Origin: Sphingobium xanthum
GTDB taxonomy: Bacteria; Pseudomonadota; Alphaproteobacteria; Sphingomonadales; Sphingomonadaceae
DNA: 64,000 nucleotides
NCBI RefSeq assembly: GCF_019737615.1
Contig: NZ_JAHKKS010000009.1
Location: forward strand, 62,001 to 126,000
Direction of reading: 5' to 3'
The notes beneath the pieces are model-generated. The model saw only the letters and a program-made list of their open reading frames with translations, had not been told where the DNA came from and did not search any database. Position numbers and translations under genes: made by a program. Positions 45,296-54,851 of this stretch are shown here, in pieces; the stretch's first letter is position 1, and each line of letters starts with the position of its first letter.

Positions 45296-46198
45296 ATGCT
45301 CTTTCGGTTCAGGGAGGCAGACGGGACTGTCGAGGCTGGGCTCCGGCGCATCGCCGGTGAACAGATCGACGAGGCTTTGGCAGCGATCCGGTCGCAAGAG
45401 CTGCCGGTCGAGCGGGTCGTCCATGAGGTGCGGCGGCGCTGCAAGGCGGTGCGCGGGTTGATCCGGCTCGTGCGGCCGGCATTCCCGGCCTTCGAGAAGG
45501 AGAATGCGGCGTTTCGCGAGATCGGCGGTGCGCTGGCCGCGGCGCGCGACAGCAAGGTGCTGGTCGATACGCTCGACGGTTTGATCGGCGATGAGGAAGA
45601 TGCGCTCGACCCCCGCCTGCTGCATCTGCTGCGCAAGCGCCTCGGCCCGCCGTCCGAAAAGGGCCGGCCGTTGCGGCAGATCCTGCGGCAGTGCGAAGAG
45701 GAGCTGGTCGCGGCCCGTGTCCGCGCGGCGACCTGGACCTTGCGAGCGGACGGCTGGAGCGCGCTCGGCGACGGGTTCGAGAAGACGCTGAGGGCAGCGC
45801 ATCATGCGATGAAGCGAGCGGTTCGCTCGGGTCAGGTCGAGGCCAGCCATGCCTGGCGCAAGCAGGTCAAATATCATTGGTATCACGTGCGCGTGCTGCG
45901 CGGGATCGCAGCCGGCGCGGCCGAGGAGCGGAGCAAGGCGATGGAAAAGCTCGGCGAATTGCTCGGCGAACGGCACGATCTTGATCTGCTGGCCGAGATG
46001 CTTCACGCGCGGCAGCCACGCGGCAGCCATGCCGAGACGATCGACCAACTGACCGCGCAGGCCCGCAAGCGCGCCGCCCGGCTGGAGGACAAGGCGCGCC
46101 GGCTCGGCGAGAAGCTCTTCGACGAGAAGCCGCGCAAGGTCGCCGCCAAATGGGGCGAGCGCTGGGAAAACCGGGCACGCGAGGAAGAACCCGCCTGA
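45296..46198 (+). CDS. CHAD-domain protein (polyphosphate-binding type)
   Basis: 300 residues, helical and rich in Arg/Lys/His with Glu (VHEVRRRCKAVRGLIRLVRP, HAWRKQVKYHWYHVRVLRGI, LLGERHDLDLLAEMLH). CHAD domains bind polyphosphate through their basic pocket. There is no attached CYTH triphosphatase, as in many stand-alone members. Soluble. Confidence 0.92.
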   Translation: MLFRFREADGTVEAGLRRIAGEQIDEALAAIRSQELPVERVVHEVRRRCKAVRGLIRLVRPAFPAFEKENAAFREIGGALAAARDSKVLVDTLDGLIGDEEDALDPRLLHLLRKRLGPPSEKGRPLRQILRQCEEELVAARVRAATWTLRADGWSALGDGFEKTLRAAHHAMKRAVRSGQVEASHAWRKQVKYHWYHVRVLRGIAAGAAEERSKAMEKLGELLGERHDLDLLAEMLHARQPRGSHAETIDQLTAQARKRAARLEDKARRLGEKLFDEKPRKVAAKWGERWENRAREEEPA

Positions 46199-46298
46199 AC
46201 TCTCGTTCCAGATCGGGAAACCCGCGGGCGTCATCCAAATTGCAAAATTTTCATTCGGTGCTATTGGTTAATGGCGCTGAAACTGTGGGAGGTTGGCA

Positions 46299-46907
46299 AT
46301 GCGCTTGTTCCATGCCTTGACGATTGCTTCGTTTGCATATGCAGCGCCGGCTGCTGCCGTGGTCGTCGAAGATTTCGAGTCCGCCGGTCCCAAGGATACT
46401 GCGCTCGCATCGCTTGTGACTGCTGTCGGTGTCTTCACGCCGATCGCGCCGGGCAACAACGTCTGGGTGGCAAGCCCGGGCTACACCAATTTCGGGCCGG
46501 GCCTCAATCCGACGACGAGTTCGATCCTGACCGCCAATGGCGACGAAGGCTTCGAACTCATCTTTCCGTTCGTGGCGAAGGGCTTCTCTACGGAGGTCTA
46601 TCTTAACGATCTCGGGCCGGCGGAATTGAAGCTATACGATGGTGCGACGCTCAAGTTCACCTTCACATGGGCGGCCGACGGCGACGACACCAACAATCTG
46701 TTTTCCATCGGTGTCTTTGGGTTGCCGGTGACGCGAATGACGTTCGTCTCCACGCTGGGTGGTCGGCTCAATACCGGGCTGGATAATATCAGCCTGACGC
46801 CGCTCGGCGCCATACCCGAGCCGGCGAGCTGGGCCTTGATGATCGGCGGCTTCGCGCTGGCCGGGGCGGCGATGAGGCGGAGCAAGACGAGCGTCAGCTT
46901 CGCCTGA
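46299..46907 (+). CDS. PEPxxWA-CTERM-type exported protein
   Basis: 202 residues from ATG 46299, preceded by TGGGAGG (46286-46292). Signal peptide to about residue 20 (SFAYAAPAAA). A strand-rich middle carries asparagine-rich loops and LDNISL. The C-terminal tail is PEPASWALMIGGFALAGAAM followed by RR, the exosortase/archaeosortase-like sorting signal: PEP motif, hydrophobic helix, basic end. Sorted at the outer membrane or released to the matrix. No exosortase gene is in the window. Confidence 0.93.
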   Translation: MRLFHALTIASFAYAAPAAAVVVEDFESAGPKDTALASLVTAVGVFTPIAPGNNVWVASPGYTNFGPGLNPTTSSILTANGDEGFELIFPFVAKGFSTEVYLNDLGPAELKLYDGATLKFTFTWAADGDDTNNLFSIGVFGLPVTRMTFVSTLGGRLNTGLDNISLTPLGAIPEPASWALMIGGFALAGAAMRRSKTSVSFA

Positions 46908-46928
46908 TTGGGCCGGGCGGGCCGCGCT

Positions 46929-47933
46929 TCAGTCGCCGGCCCGCGCGCTCAGCTTGCGTTCCCAGGCGAGGGCATGCTCCACGATCGTGCCCAGATCGGC
47001 ATGCTGCGGCTTCCAGGGAAGGGTCGCTAGGATTGCCCGATTGTCCGAGATGAGCGCGGGCGGATCGCCGGCGCGCCGCGGCTCCATGCGGCGCTCGACC
47101 GTCAGGTTGGTGACGCGATCGACGGCGTCGAGCACTTCGAGGACCGAGAAGCCCCGGCCATAGCCGCAGTTCATCGTCAGGTTGCGCTCCGGCTGCTCGA
47201 TCAGCGCCTCGAGCGCGAGCACATGCGCGGCGGCCAGGTCGCTCACATGGATATAGTCGCGCACGCCCGTACCGTCCGGCGTGTCGTAATCGGTACCGAA
47301 CACCGCGACATGGCTGCGCTTGCCGAGTGCGGCCTCGACGGCGACCTTGATGAGATGCGTGGCGCCTGCGGTCGACTGGCCCGAGCGACCCTGTGGATCG
47401 GCGCCCGCGACGTTGAAGTAACGCAGCGCGCAATAATTCAGGGGGTGCGCGAAGGCGACGTCGGCCAGCATCATCTCGGTCATGAGCTTGGACATGCCAT
47501 AGGGATTGATCGGCCGCTTGGGGCTGTCCTCGCGCACCGGGCTTTCCTCGGGGACGCCGTAGGTTGCCGCGGTCGAGGAGAAGATGAAATGCGGCACACC
47601 GGCGTTCACCGCCGCCTCGATGAGGGCGCGACTATTGGCCGTGTTGTTACGATAATATTTGAGGGGGTTCTCGACAGATTCCGGCACGATGATCGAGCCG
47701 GCGAAATGCATGATGCCCTTGACATCATGCTCGGCAACGACCCGCTCGACCAGCGCCGTGTCGCCGATATCGCCTTCGATGAAGATGGCCTTCTCGTGGA
47801 TGGCCCAGCGAAAACCGGTGGTGAGATTGTCGATCACCACGACCGGATAGCCGGCATCGACCAGCGCCAGAACGGCGTGGCTCCCGATATAGCCGGCACC
47901 GCCGGTCACGATGATGGTCGGCTTATCGGTCAT
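46929..47933 (-). CDS. galE: UDP-glucose 4-epimerase
   Basis: 334 residues. NAD entry TGGAGYIGSHAVLALVDAG, catalytic Ser/Tyr/Lys in FSSTAATYGVPEE and NPYGMSKLMTE (YxxxK), and the C-terminal VERRMEPRRAGDPPALI. Interconverts UDP-glucose and UDP-galactose for exopolysaccharide and LPS. Next to manC, so part of a nucleotide-sugar set. Confidence 0.97.
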   Translation of the reverse strand: MTDKPTIIVTGGAGYIGSHAVLALVDAGYPVVVIDNLTTGFRWAIHEKAIFIEGDIGDTALVERVVAEHDVKGIMHFAGSIIVPESVENPLKYYRNNTANSRALIEAAVNAGVPHFIFSSTAATYGVPEESPVREDSPKRPINPYGMSKLMTEMMLADVAFAHPLNYCALRYFNVAGADPQGRSGQSTAGATHLIKVAVEAALGKRSHVAVFGTDYDTPDGTGVRDYIHVSDLAAAHVLALEALIEQPERNLTMNCGYGRGFSVLEVLDAVDRVTNLTVERRMEPRRAGDPPALISDNRAILATLPWKPQHADLGTIVEHALAWERKLSARAGD

Positions 47934-48057
47934 GAACGATCCTCCCTTGGAACGATTGCGCGCCTCTAGCCCGAATGACGTTAGGAAGTCGTGTAATCAA
48001 TTGTCCGAATTCGCCCTTCCGCTTCGAAGGGAATTTGCCAGAACGAGTCGCACGGAC

Positions 48058-48168
48058 TCAATAGAAGCGCGCGATGACCGGCACGACGAGCATGACGAGG
48101 ACGAGGATAGCGATCGCGGCCAACCAGTGCGGGCGGCCCGAGCGCGGTCCCTCGTCCCGTGTCGTCAC
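48058..48168 (-). CDS. Small single-helix membrane protein (36 aa)
   Basis: GTG 48168 overlaps the manC stop (GTGA), giving VTTRDEGPRSGRPHWLAAIA and a hydrophobic helix (AIAILVLVMLVVPVIARFY) to the end. Topology: charged N-terminus inside or outside, one membrane span. Coupled translation with manC suggests it is real. Function unknown. Confidence 0.55.
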   Translation of the reverse strand: MTTRDEGPRSGRPHWLAAIAILVLVMLVVPVIARFY

Positions 48169-49217
48169 GGCTTGCGCCCGGTCAGCGCGGCCACGGCCTT
48201 GCGCACATCCTGCGAGCGGCCGCGCGGCAGGATCAGCACTTCGTCCGCCGTCGCGATGACGATGAGATCGCTGGCGCCGACCACGGTGACAGCCGGGCCG
48301 TCGCTGCGCACGAGGCAGCCGCTCGCCTCGATCGCATAGGCCGGCCCCTGCAGCGCGTTGCCGGCGTCGTCCTTGCTGGCGAGGCCATGCAGCGCGTCCC
48401 AGCTGCCGACATCGGACCAGCCCATGCTGACCGGTGCGCAGGCGACTTTCTCGGCGCGTTCCATCACAGCATAGTCGATGGAGTCGGACGGGCAGGCGGC
48501 GAATGCCTCGGCGGAAGGCAGGATGATCCCGCCGCCCTCGCTCCCTTTCGCCATTGCCTCGCGCGCGGCGGCGAGCATCGCGGGCTGATGCGCGGCGAGC
48601 GCGTCGAGATAGGCACGCGCACTGAACAGGAAGATGCCTGCATTCCAGACATGATTGCCTTGGGCCAGCATGGCCGTGGCACGCTCGACATCCGGCTTCT
48701 CGACGAAGCGCTCCACCTTGCTGATGCCGTCGGCCAGCGTCTCGCCGAGCGCGATATAGCCGAAGCCGGTCTCGGGCGCGTCCGGCTCGATGCCGAAGGT
48801 CACGAGCCACCCTTCCGCGACGAGCGGGCGGGCGCGCTCGATCGCGGCATGGAAGGCGGCGACGTCAGCGACGACATGGTCGCTCGGCATGACCAGCATC
48901 GCACTGTCCTGTGCTTCGAGCGCGATGGCGGCGAGCGCGATGGCCGGTGCGGTGTTGCGCGCCATGGGCTCCAGGATCAGCGTCATGCCGTCCTCGCCCT
49001 GGCTGCGGATGAGCTCGGCATGCGCGGCATTGCCGACGATCACGGGGGCGGTGCGTCCGGCGATACCCTCGATCCGGTCGAGCGTGAGCTGGAACATCGT
49101 GCGCTCGTCGGTGAGCGCGATGAACTGCTTGGGGCATTCGCTGCGGCTGACGGGCCAGAGCCGCGTGCCTGAACCGCCGGAAAGGATGACGGGCGTGATG
49201 GGTTGGGTTGGCGGCAC
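48165..49217 (-). CDS. manC: Mannose-1-phosphate guanylyltransferase
   Basis: 350 residues from GTG 49217 (AGGAGC upstream), the short form without a phosphomannose-isomerase domain. Pyrophosphorylase loop VILSGGSGTRLWPVSRSECP, nucleotide block VIVGNAAHAELI, active segment FGYIALGE and FVEKPD. Makes GDP-mannose from GTP and mannose-1-phosphate for polysaccharide synthesis. Confidence 0.96.
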   Translation of the reverse strand: MPPTQPITPVILSGGSGTRLWPVSRSECPKQFIALTDERTMFQLTLDRIEGIAGRTAPVIVGNAAHAELIRSQGEDGMTLILEPMARNTAPAIALAAIALEAQDSAMLVMPSDHVVADVAAFHAAIERARPLVAEGWLVTFGIEPDAPETGFGYIALGETLADGISKVERFVEKPDVERATAMLAQGNHVWNAGIFLFSARAYLDALAAHQPAMLAAAREAMAKGSEGGGIILPSAEAFAACPSDSIDYAVMERAEKVACAPVSMGWSDVGSWDALHGLASKDDAGNALQGPAYAIEASGCLVRSDGPAVTVVGASDLIVIATADEVLILPRGRSQDVRKAVAALTGRKP

Positions 49218-49303
49218 GGGATCGCAGCTCCTGTCCTCTTGAGGCTGGCCGCGTAGTGACTCAGCTGGCGCGTGGCCGCAAGGGGCCTCGCGCCAGCCGG
49301 CCG

Positions 49304-50287
49304 TCAGAACGCCTTGCTGATCGAACAGGCGGCCGGGCCGAGAATGACCACGAACAGCGTCGGCAGGATGAAGAGGATCAGCGGCACGGTCATGATCGCC
49401 GGCAGGCGCGCGGCCTTCTCTTCGGCGCGCATCATGCGGGCGTGGCGGAATTCGGCCGAGAGCACGCGCAAGGCCGAGGCGAGCGGCGTGCCGTATTTCT
49501 CGGTCTGGATCATGGTGGTGACCACGCCCTTCAGCGCTTCGAGCTTCACCCGCTCGGCGAGATTCTCGAAGGCCATGCGGCGCTCGGTGAGAAAGCTGAG
49601 CTCGATGGCGGTGAGCTGGAATTCCTCGCCGAGCTCGGGATAGGCGGCGCCCAGCTCTCTCGCGACGCGCGCGAAGGCAGCGTCGACGGTGAGGCCGGCC
49701 TCGGCGCAGATGACGAGCAGATCGAGCGCGTCGGGAATGCCCTTGCGGATTTCCGCCGCGCGCTTGGTGATCTTGTTGTCGATATAGAGGTCGGGTGCCT
49801 TGTAGCTCAGCAGCAACGCGCCGGCGAAGACGCCGAACTTCTTCATGCCGCCCCAGTCGGGCCACATGTCGATGCCGTAGATGAGCAGCGCCGCGGTGCC
49901 GCCCACGACGATCGGCAGCACCAGGCGGCCGAAGATGATCGCGATGGCCCAGTCCTTCGAGCGGATGCCGGCCTGGGCGAGCTTCTTCTGCGCGGCCTTG
50001 AGCTGATCGTCCTGCAGCACCTTCATCGACGACAGGAAGGCGCGCATCCGGTCGGTCGTGTCGTTCTGATGGACGATCTTGGCGCGGCGCTTGCTGGCAG
50101 AGGCGGTGATGCCGGCCTTGAGCTGCTCGCGCCGCTCGTTCAGTGCCTTGACGCGGCGCCCCATGGGGTCGCGCACGGTCGAGGCGACATATAATGCGGC
50201 CAGCACGGCGAAGGTGGCGATGGCCGCCAGCAGCGTGCCGACATCCTGGGCCGTGAGCCCGAACAAGGTGGCGCCGGTCGAAGGCAT
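49304..50287 (-). CDS. tadC: Tad pilus inner-membrane protein TadC
   Basis: 327 residues. Type II secretion F-domain (GIPDALDLLVICAEAGLTVD, ALRVLSAEFRHARMMRAEEK, LFILPTLFVVILGPA), four hydrophobic helices. Works with TadB as the pilus assembly platform. Last gene of the minus-strand locus. Confidence 0.95.
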   Translation of the reverse strand: MPSTGATLFGLTAQDVGTLLAAIATFAVLAALYVASTVRDPMGRRVKALNERREQLKAGITASASKRRAKIVHQNDTTDRMRAFLSSMKVLQDDQLKAAQKKLAQAGIRSKDWAIAIIFGRLVLPIVVGGTAALLIYGIDMWPDWGGMKKFGVFAGALLLSYKAPDLYIDNKITKRAAEIRKGIPDALDLLVICAEAGLTVDAAFARVARELGAAYPELGEEFQLTAIELSFLTERRMAFENLAERVKLEALKGVVTTMIQTEKYGTPLASALRVLSAEFRHARMMRAEEKAARLPAIMTVPLILFILPTLFVVILGPAACSISKAF

Positions 50288-50303
50288 GGTCCCCAGCGCT
50301 CCC

Positions 50304-51302
50304 TCAGATCTCGAAGTTGATCATCTTGGCCATGATGAACACGCCAATGCTCATCCAGCCCATGCCGCCGATCGCGATGAGCTGCATCAGGCCGAGGCCG
50401 AACAGGCCCGCCGGATCGCCCGTGAAGAACGGCTCCATATACTGGTAATTGATCCAGCAGATCAGGCCGAACACCAGGAACGGCAGCGAGCCGATGATAT
50501 AGGCCGACGCCTTGGATTCCGAGGACATCGCCTTGATCTTGAGCTTCATCTGCGCGCGCTGGCGCAGTACGCCGCCCAGATTGGCGAGCGTCTCGGCGAG
50601 ATTGCCGCCGGTCTCGCGCTGGATGGCGAGCGTGATGCAGAAGAACTGGAATTCCGGCGTGCCGAGGCGCGCGGCGGTCTCCTGCAGCGACTGGTCGGTG
50701 CTCTTGCCGATCTTGATGCGCTCGGTGATCATCTTGAATTCCTCGCCCACAGGCCCGGGAATTTCCTGACTGACCACCAGCATGGTCTCGCCCACCGGCA
50801 GACCCGAGCGAAGGCCGCGCACGAGCAGGTCGAGTGCGTCCGGGAAATTGGTGGTGAACTTGTTGACGCGGCGCGCGATCATCTTGCCGACGACGACGTG
50901 CGGCAGGCCGAAGCCGGCCGCTATCGAGACCAGCAGCGCCGGCAGGAAGGAATAGCCGCGCAGCATCATCAGGCCGAAGATCACGATCGCGATACCGACG
51001 CAGCTCATCATATACTGGCTGAGCGTCCACTTCTTGCCGGTCATCGCCAGCCGCTTCGAGAGCTGCTCGGGATTGGGGATCAGCGAGGTGAGGAACAGGT
51101 GCTTCTCGGTCTGGCGCGCGGAGATCGCCTTGCGCATGCGCGCTTCGATCTGGTTCAGTTCGGTGTTCGAGTGGCGCCCCCGGATCGCGGCAATGCGGCG
51201 GACGCCGGCGCGCTGGGGCGAAGGGCCGGCAAGCGCAAAGAACAGCAGAGCGATCATCGCCGCCGCGAGCAGCATCAGCAGGAGCAGCCTTGGGTCGATC
51301 AT
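50304..51302 (-). CDS. tadB: Tad pilus inner-membrane protein TadB
   Basis: 332 residues from ATG 51302 (MIDPRLL); 51314 or 51320 would add a few residues. F-domain (FPDALDLLVRGLRSGLPVGE, LAIQRETGGNLAETLANLGG) and C-terminal helices. 58 bp after cpaE with no cpaF between them. Confidence 0.95.
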   Translation of the reverse strand: MIDPRLLLLMLLAAAMIALLFFALAGPSPQRAGVRRIAAIRGRHSNTELNQIEARMRKAISARQTEKHLFLTSLIPNPEQLSKRLAMTGKKWTLSQYMMSCVGIAIVIFGLMMLRGYSFLPALLVSIAAGFGLPHVVVGKMIARRVNKFTTNFPDALDLLVRGLRSGLPVGETMLVVSQEIPGPVGEEFKMITERIKIGKSTDQSLQETAARLGTPEFQFFCITLAIQRETGGNLAETLANLGGVLRQRAQMKLKIKAMSSESKASAYIIGSLPFLVFGLICWINYQYMEPFFTGDPAGLFGLGLMQLIAIGGMGWMSIGVFIMAKMINFEI

Positions 51303-51360
51303 CGTCTCATCCATCCACACTCAGTCCGTGCCGCACGCCGTACTCGGGGCGCTACGTCGC

Positions 51361-52662
51361 TCAATCGCCGACCAGCTCGCCCGATGCTTCGGCTTTCACT
51401 TTGCCCTTGGGCTTGGGAAGCTTGACCTCGAGGAGACGGCTGATCAGCGAACCGCCGCCCTTCTTGGCCGTGATCTTGTCGATCGCTTCAGTCGGGCCGC
51501 TGCTGGCAATCAGCTTGCTGAGCGCGAGGAAGGCCTGGCCGAGTTTGCTCGCGCGGCCGCTTTCGGCGATCGTCTTGCCGAGCTTGGCGGCCTGCGTGGC
51601 GACCTTGGCGTCATAGGGGAGGACCATGTCGATCTGCCGCTCGATCGAATGCTCGAAGTCCTTGCGCGCGATTTCCGCCACACCGGTCTGCGCCTTGTTG
51701 GCGACGACCAGGATCTGGCTCTGCGGCGCGTTGGACTTGAGCCATGAGAGGATGCGGATCGTGTCGCGCGCCGACGCGAGCGTGAACTCGGTCACGACGA
51801 TCACGACGTTCGATTCATGGACGAGATGCGGGTGCTGCACCAGCATCGCGCGCGGCATGTCGATGAACGTCCATTCGAATGCGCCGCGCAGTTCTTCCTC
51901 CAGCTGATAATAAGCCGAGCCGTCGGTGATCAGCGGATTGCTGATCGGCGCTTCGGCCGAGAGGATGGCGAGCGTCTCGCTGGCGCGTACCATGGCGCGC
52001 TCGATGAACAGGCCGTCGATGCGGCTCGGATTCTCGACCGCGTCGGTGAGGCCGCGGCCCGGCTCCAGGTCCATGGAAAGCGCGCCGGTGCCGAAATGCA
52101 CGTCGAGATCGAGCAGCGCGGTCGGGCGCTTGCCCTTGGTGCTGCTGAGATAGGCGAGCGAGGTCGCGACGGTCGAGGCGCCGACGCCGCCGCGCGTGCC
52201 GATGACCGAGACCATCAGATGCGGGCGGTCGTCCACAATCTCCGTTTTGGGCGCCAGGAACACGGCCTGCGCGCTCGCCAGCGCGTCCCGCAGCAGGTCC
52301 GCCGACATGGGCTTCAGAAGATAGTCCTGGATGCCACTCGCGACGAGATCGCGATACAGGCGCACGTCGTTGACCTGGCCACTGGCGATCACCACCGTGC
52401 CGGGCTCGCAGACTTCGGCCAGACTGTTGATGTCGTTGAGCGGATCGCCCGATTCCGAGAGATCGACGAATAGCACGTTCGGGCTCGCCGACATGGAAAG
52501 CGACTGGACCGCATTGCGCAGGCCGCCTTTGTAGACCTTCTCGATCGGCCAGCCCAGTTCCTGCACAACCGCGCGGATGAGATCCAGGCTGTGATCGTCG
52601 CAGACATAGGCGTGGAATGCGTCACGCGAGCCGCCACCAGCGGGTTTCCAGGGTGCGTTCAT
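51361..52662 (-). CDS. cpaE: Pilus assembly ATPase-like CpaE
   Basis: 433 residues. N-terminal response-regulator-like domain (about 15-130, lacking a clear phosphorylatable Asp site), then a ParA/MinD ATPase with deviant Walker A GTRGGVGASTVA and LDLDVHFGTGALSMDL. Localises the Tad machine at the pole. Normal length. Confidence 0.95.
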   Translation of the reverse strand: MNAPWKPAGGGSRDAFHAYVCDDHSLDLIRAVVQELGWPIEKVYKGGLRNAVQSLSMSASPNVLFVDLSESGDPLNDINSLAEVCEPGTVVIASGQVNDVRLYRDLVASGIQDYLLKPMSADLLRDALASAQAVFLAPKTEIVDDRPHLMVSVIGTRGGVGASTVATSLAYLSSTKGKRPTALLDLDVHFGTGALSMDLEPGRGLTDAVENPSRIDGLFIERAMVRASETLAILSAEAPISNPLITDGSAYYQLEEELRGAFEWTFIDMPRAMLVQHPHLVHESNVVIVVTEFTLASARDTIRILSWLKSNAPQSQILVVANKAQTGVAEIARKDFEHSIERQIDMVLPYDAKVATQAAKLGKTIAESGRASKLGQAFLALSKLIASSGPTEAIDKITAKKGGGSLISRLLEVKLPKPKGKVKAEASGELVGD

Positions 52663-52663
52663 C

Positions 52664-53308
52664 TCAATTCACTCCCATGGACTGGAGACCGCCGGCGCCC
52701 GTTGGCGCCTTTTCCTTGTAGGTCTGGATCGCCTTGCCGCCGACCGTGCTGGCCGGATTGACGCCGGCCGAGCGGCCATCGACCAGATCGTTCGGATCGG
52801 CGATCATCGCCGCCAGATTGGACGCCGAGGCGCAGCCATAATTGTCGCTGAGCCCGCCAGTCAGATTGGTTTCCGCCTTGTCGCGCCAGCTCGGGCAGTT
52901 CGGCACGGTGGCGACCGCGCGGCTGACGACGACACGCACGCCGCCGGTCGGGGCCTCGCCCGCTGTTGCCGGGGCTTCACCCTCGACGAGCAGGCCATAG
53001 CGGCCGACAACGTCCGAAACGCCGTCCTGGAGCGCGCGCGGCGCATCATCGCCCGCAACGGTTACATGATCGCCATAGCGCAGGCCGAGCGACTGGAACC
53101 AGGTCGAGAGGCGGCCGCGCTCGGTTGCACCGAGGCCGCCGGATCCGTCCGGCGCAACATCGAACACGAAGTCTGTGCGCGCGACGACCGGCTGGTGGGC
53201 CGGTTCGACACCGCGCTCGACTTCGCGCGCGATTGCCGGGGTGGCGGCCAGCGAGAGACCGAGTGCCAGTGCGGCGACGGCGGGGCGGAGAAGGCTCGTC
53301 TTTGTCAT
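52664..53308 (-). CDS. cpaD: Pilus assembly protein CpaD
   Basis: 214 residues from ATG 53308. Signal peptide (ALALGLSLAATPAIA) without a lipobox Cys, unlike lipoprotein CpaD of Caulobacter. The C-terminal block CASASNLAAMIADPNDLVDG is the family hallmark. Helps pilus secretin insertion. Between cpaC and cpaE. Confidence 0.93.
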   Translation of the reverse strand: MTKTSLLRPAVAALALGLSLAATPAIAREVERGVEPAHQPVVARTDFVFDVAPDGSGGLGATERGRLSTWFQSLGLRYGDHVTVAGDDAPRALQDGVSDVVGRYGLLVEGEAPATAGEAPTGGVRVVVSRAVATVPNCPSWRDKAETNLTGGLSDNYGCASASNLAAMIADPNDLVDGRSAGVNPASTVGGKAIQTYKEKAPTGAGGLQSMGVN

Positions 53309-53326
53309 CGTTCGTCCCATCCCTCG

Positions 53327-54850
53327 TCAGAAGCTGAAGCCGGGGGCCGCGGACTTGCCGCCACCGCTGGAGGTCTTGCCGGCCGTTCCGATTTTGTCGG
53401 GCGTGACCGTGGTCGGCGCGGCAGCTTGCGGCTTGGGCCGGTCGCCGCCGGTCTTGCCGTCGTGAATCTTGCCGAGCAGCTGCTGGGCATCGTTCGGGTT
53501 GCGATAGCCGTCGGTCGGCAGCACGATGTCCCGCGCGTTGACCGGCTTCACCAGATACGGCGTGACGACGATCACCAGTTCGGTCTCCTGCCGACGCCAG
53601 CCGCGCGACTTGAAGAGATTGCCCAGGATCGGCAGGTCGCCGAGGAACGGTGCCTTGTCGATCGTGTTGTTGCGCGATGTCGAGAGCAGGCCGCCGATCA
53701 CGAAGCTCTGGCCTGAGCCGAGCTCGACCGTGGTTTCGGCGCGGCGCGTCGAAACGCCGGGGATCGTGAAGTTGTTCAGGCGCACGGCCGAGCTCTCGTC
53801 GAGCTGGGACACTTCGGGACGGACGCGCATCGAGATGCGGCCGTCGGCAAGCACCGTCGGCGTGAAGGCGAGGCTGACGCCATATTGCTTATATTCGACC
53901 GAAACCTGGCCAAGCGAGGTGGACAGCGGGATCGGAATCTCACCGCCCGCGAGGAAGCTCGCGGTCTCGCCGGAAAGGGCGGTCAGGTTCGGATTGGCGA
54001 GGGTCACGGACAGGCCCTGCGTTTCGGCAAGGTCAAGCGCGCCGAGAATGTCGAGACCGAAGAGCCGACCTTCCATGCCCAGCGTCGTGCCCGAGGCAAG
54101 GGCGCCAATGGCGGAGGCGCTGCCGCTGGGCACGATGCCATTGCCGACGCCGAGCAGCGGGCCATTAGGCACCCACTGGGTGTTGATGACCGTGCGCCCC
54201 TGACCAAGGCCGAATTTGAAGCCGCTGGTGGCGTCTGACGTCACGAGGTTCATGCCGATATTCTTCGACAAGCTCTTGTTCACCTCGGCGATGCGCACCT
54301 GCAGGTTCACCTGCAGCGGCGTCGCGGTCTTGAGGCGGCTGACGACATTGGTCTCCTTGCCCGAGAAGGCCTGGACGAGGCGCTCGACCTCGGCGGCGTC
54401 CTCCGGCGCGGCGACCGTGCCGGTGAGTAGGATCATGCCGTTCATCGTGCTGACCTGGACATTGGCGTCCGGCATGGCGAGGTGCAGCATCTGGTCGATG
54501 CTGGTGATGTTGTTGCCGACGCGGACGGCATTGGCATAGAGCATCTTGCCGCCGCTGGAGGTGACGAACACGTTCGTCTCGCCAGGGCCCTTGGCAATGA
54601 GATAGATCTGCCGCTGCGTGCGGACATGGACATCCAGCACCGCCGGATTGGCGATCACGACATCGGTCATGTTCTCGGGCAGGTTGATGACACGGCTTTC
54701 GCCGACCGCGAGGAGCAGCGCACCGTTTTCCTGCTGGGCGGCGGCACGCGCATGATGCGTGGTCAGGGCCGCACTGCCGGCGATCGCCAGCCCGGCGGCA
54801 ATGGCGCCGGTCGCGATGCGTGCCGGGGAGGGCTTCTTGGCGTAGCTCAT
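53327..54850 (-). CDS. cpaC: Pilus secretin CpaC (RcpA)
   Basis: 507 residues from ATG 54850. Signal peptide, BON-like and secretin N-domains (MLHLAMPDANVQVSTMNGMI), and the secretin pore signature near the C-terminus (VELGSGQSFVIGGLLSTSRN, FLGDLPILGNLFKSR). Outer-membrane channel for the Tad pilus. Overlaps the cpaB end. Confidence 0.96.
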   Translation of the reverse strand: MSYAKKPSPARIATGAIAAGLAIAGSAALTTHHARAAAQQENGALLLAVGESRVINLPENMTDVVIANPAVLDVHVRTQRQIYLIAKGPGETNVFVTSSGGKMLYANAVRVGNNITSIDQMLHLAMPDANVQVSTMNGMILLTGTVAAPEDAAEVERLVQAFSGKETNVVSRLKTATPLQVNLQVRIAEVNKSLSKNIGMNLVTSDATSGFKFGLGQGRTVINTQWVPNGPLLGVGNGIVPSGSASAIGALASGTTLGMEGRLFGLDILGALDLAETQGLSVTLANPNLTALSGETASFLAGGEIPIPLSTSLGQVSVEYKQYGVSLAFTPTVLADGRISMRVRPEVSQLDESSAVRLNNFTIPGVSTRRAETTVELGSGQSFVIGGLLSTSRNNTIDKAPFLGDLPILGNLFKSRGWRRQETELVIVVTPYLVKPVNARDIVLPTDGYRNPNDAQQLLGKIHDGKTGGDRPKPQAAAPTTVTPDKIGTAGKTSSGGGKSAAPGFSF

Positions 54851-54851
54851 C

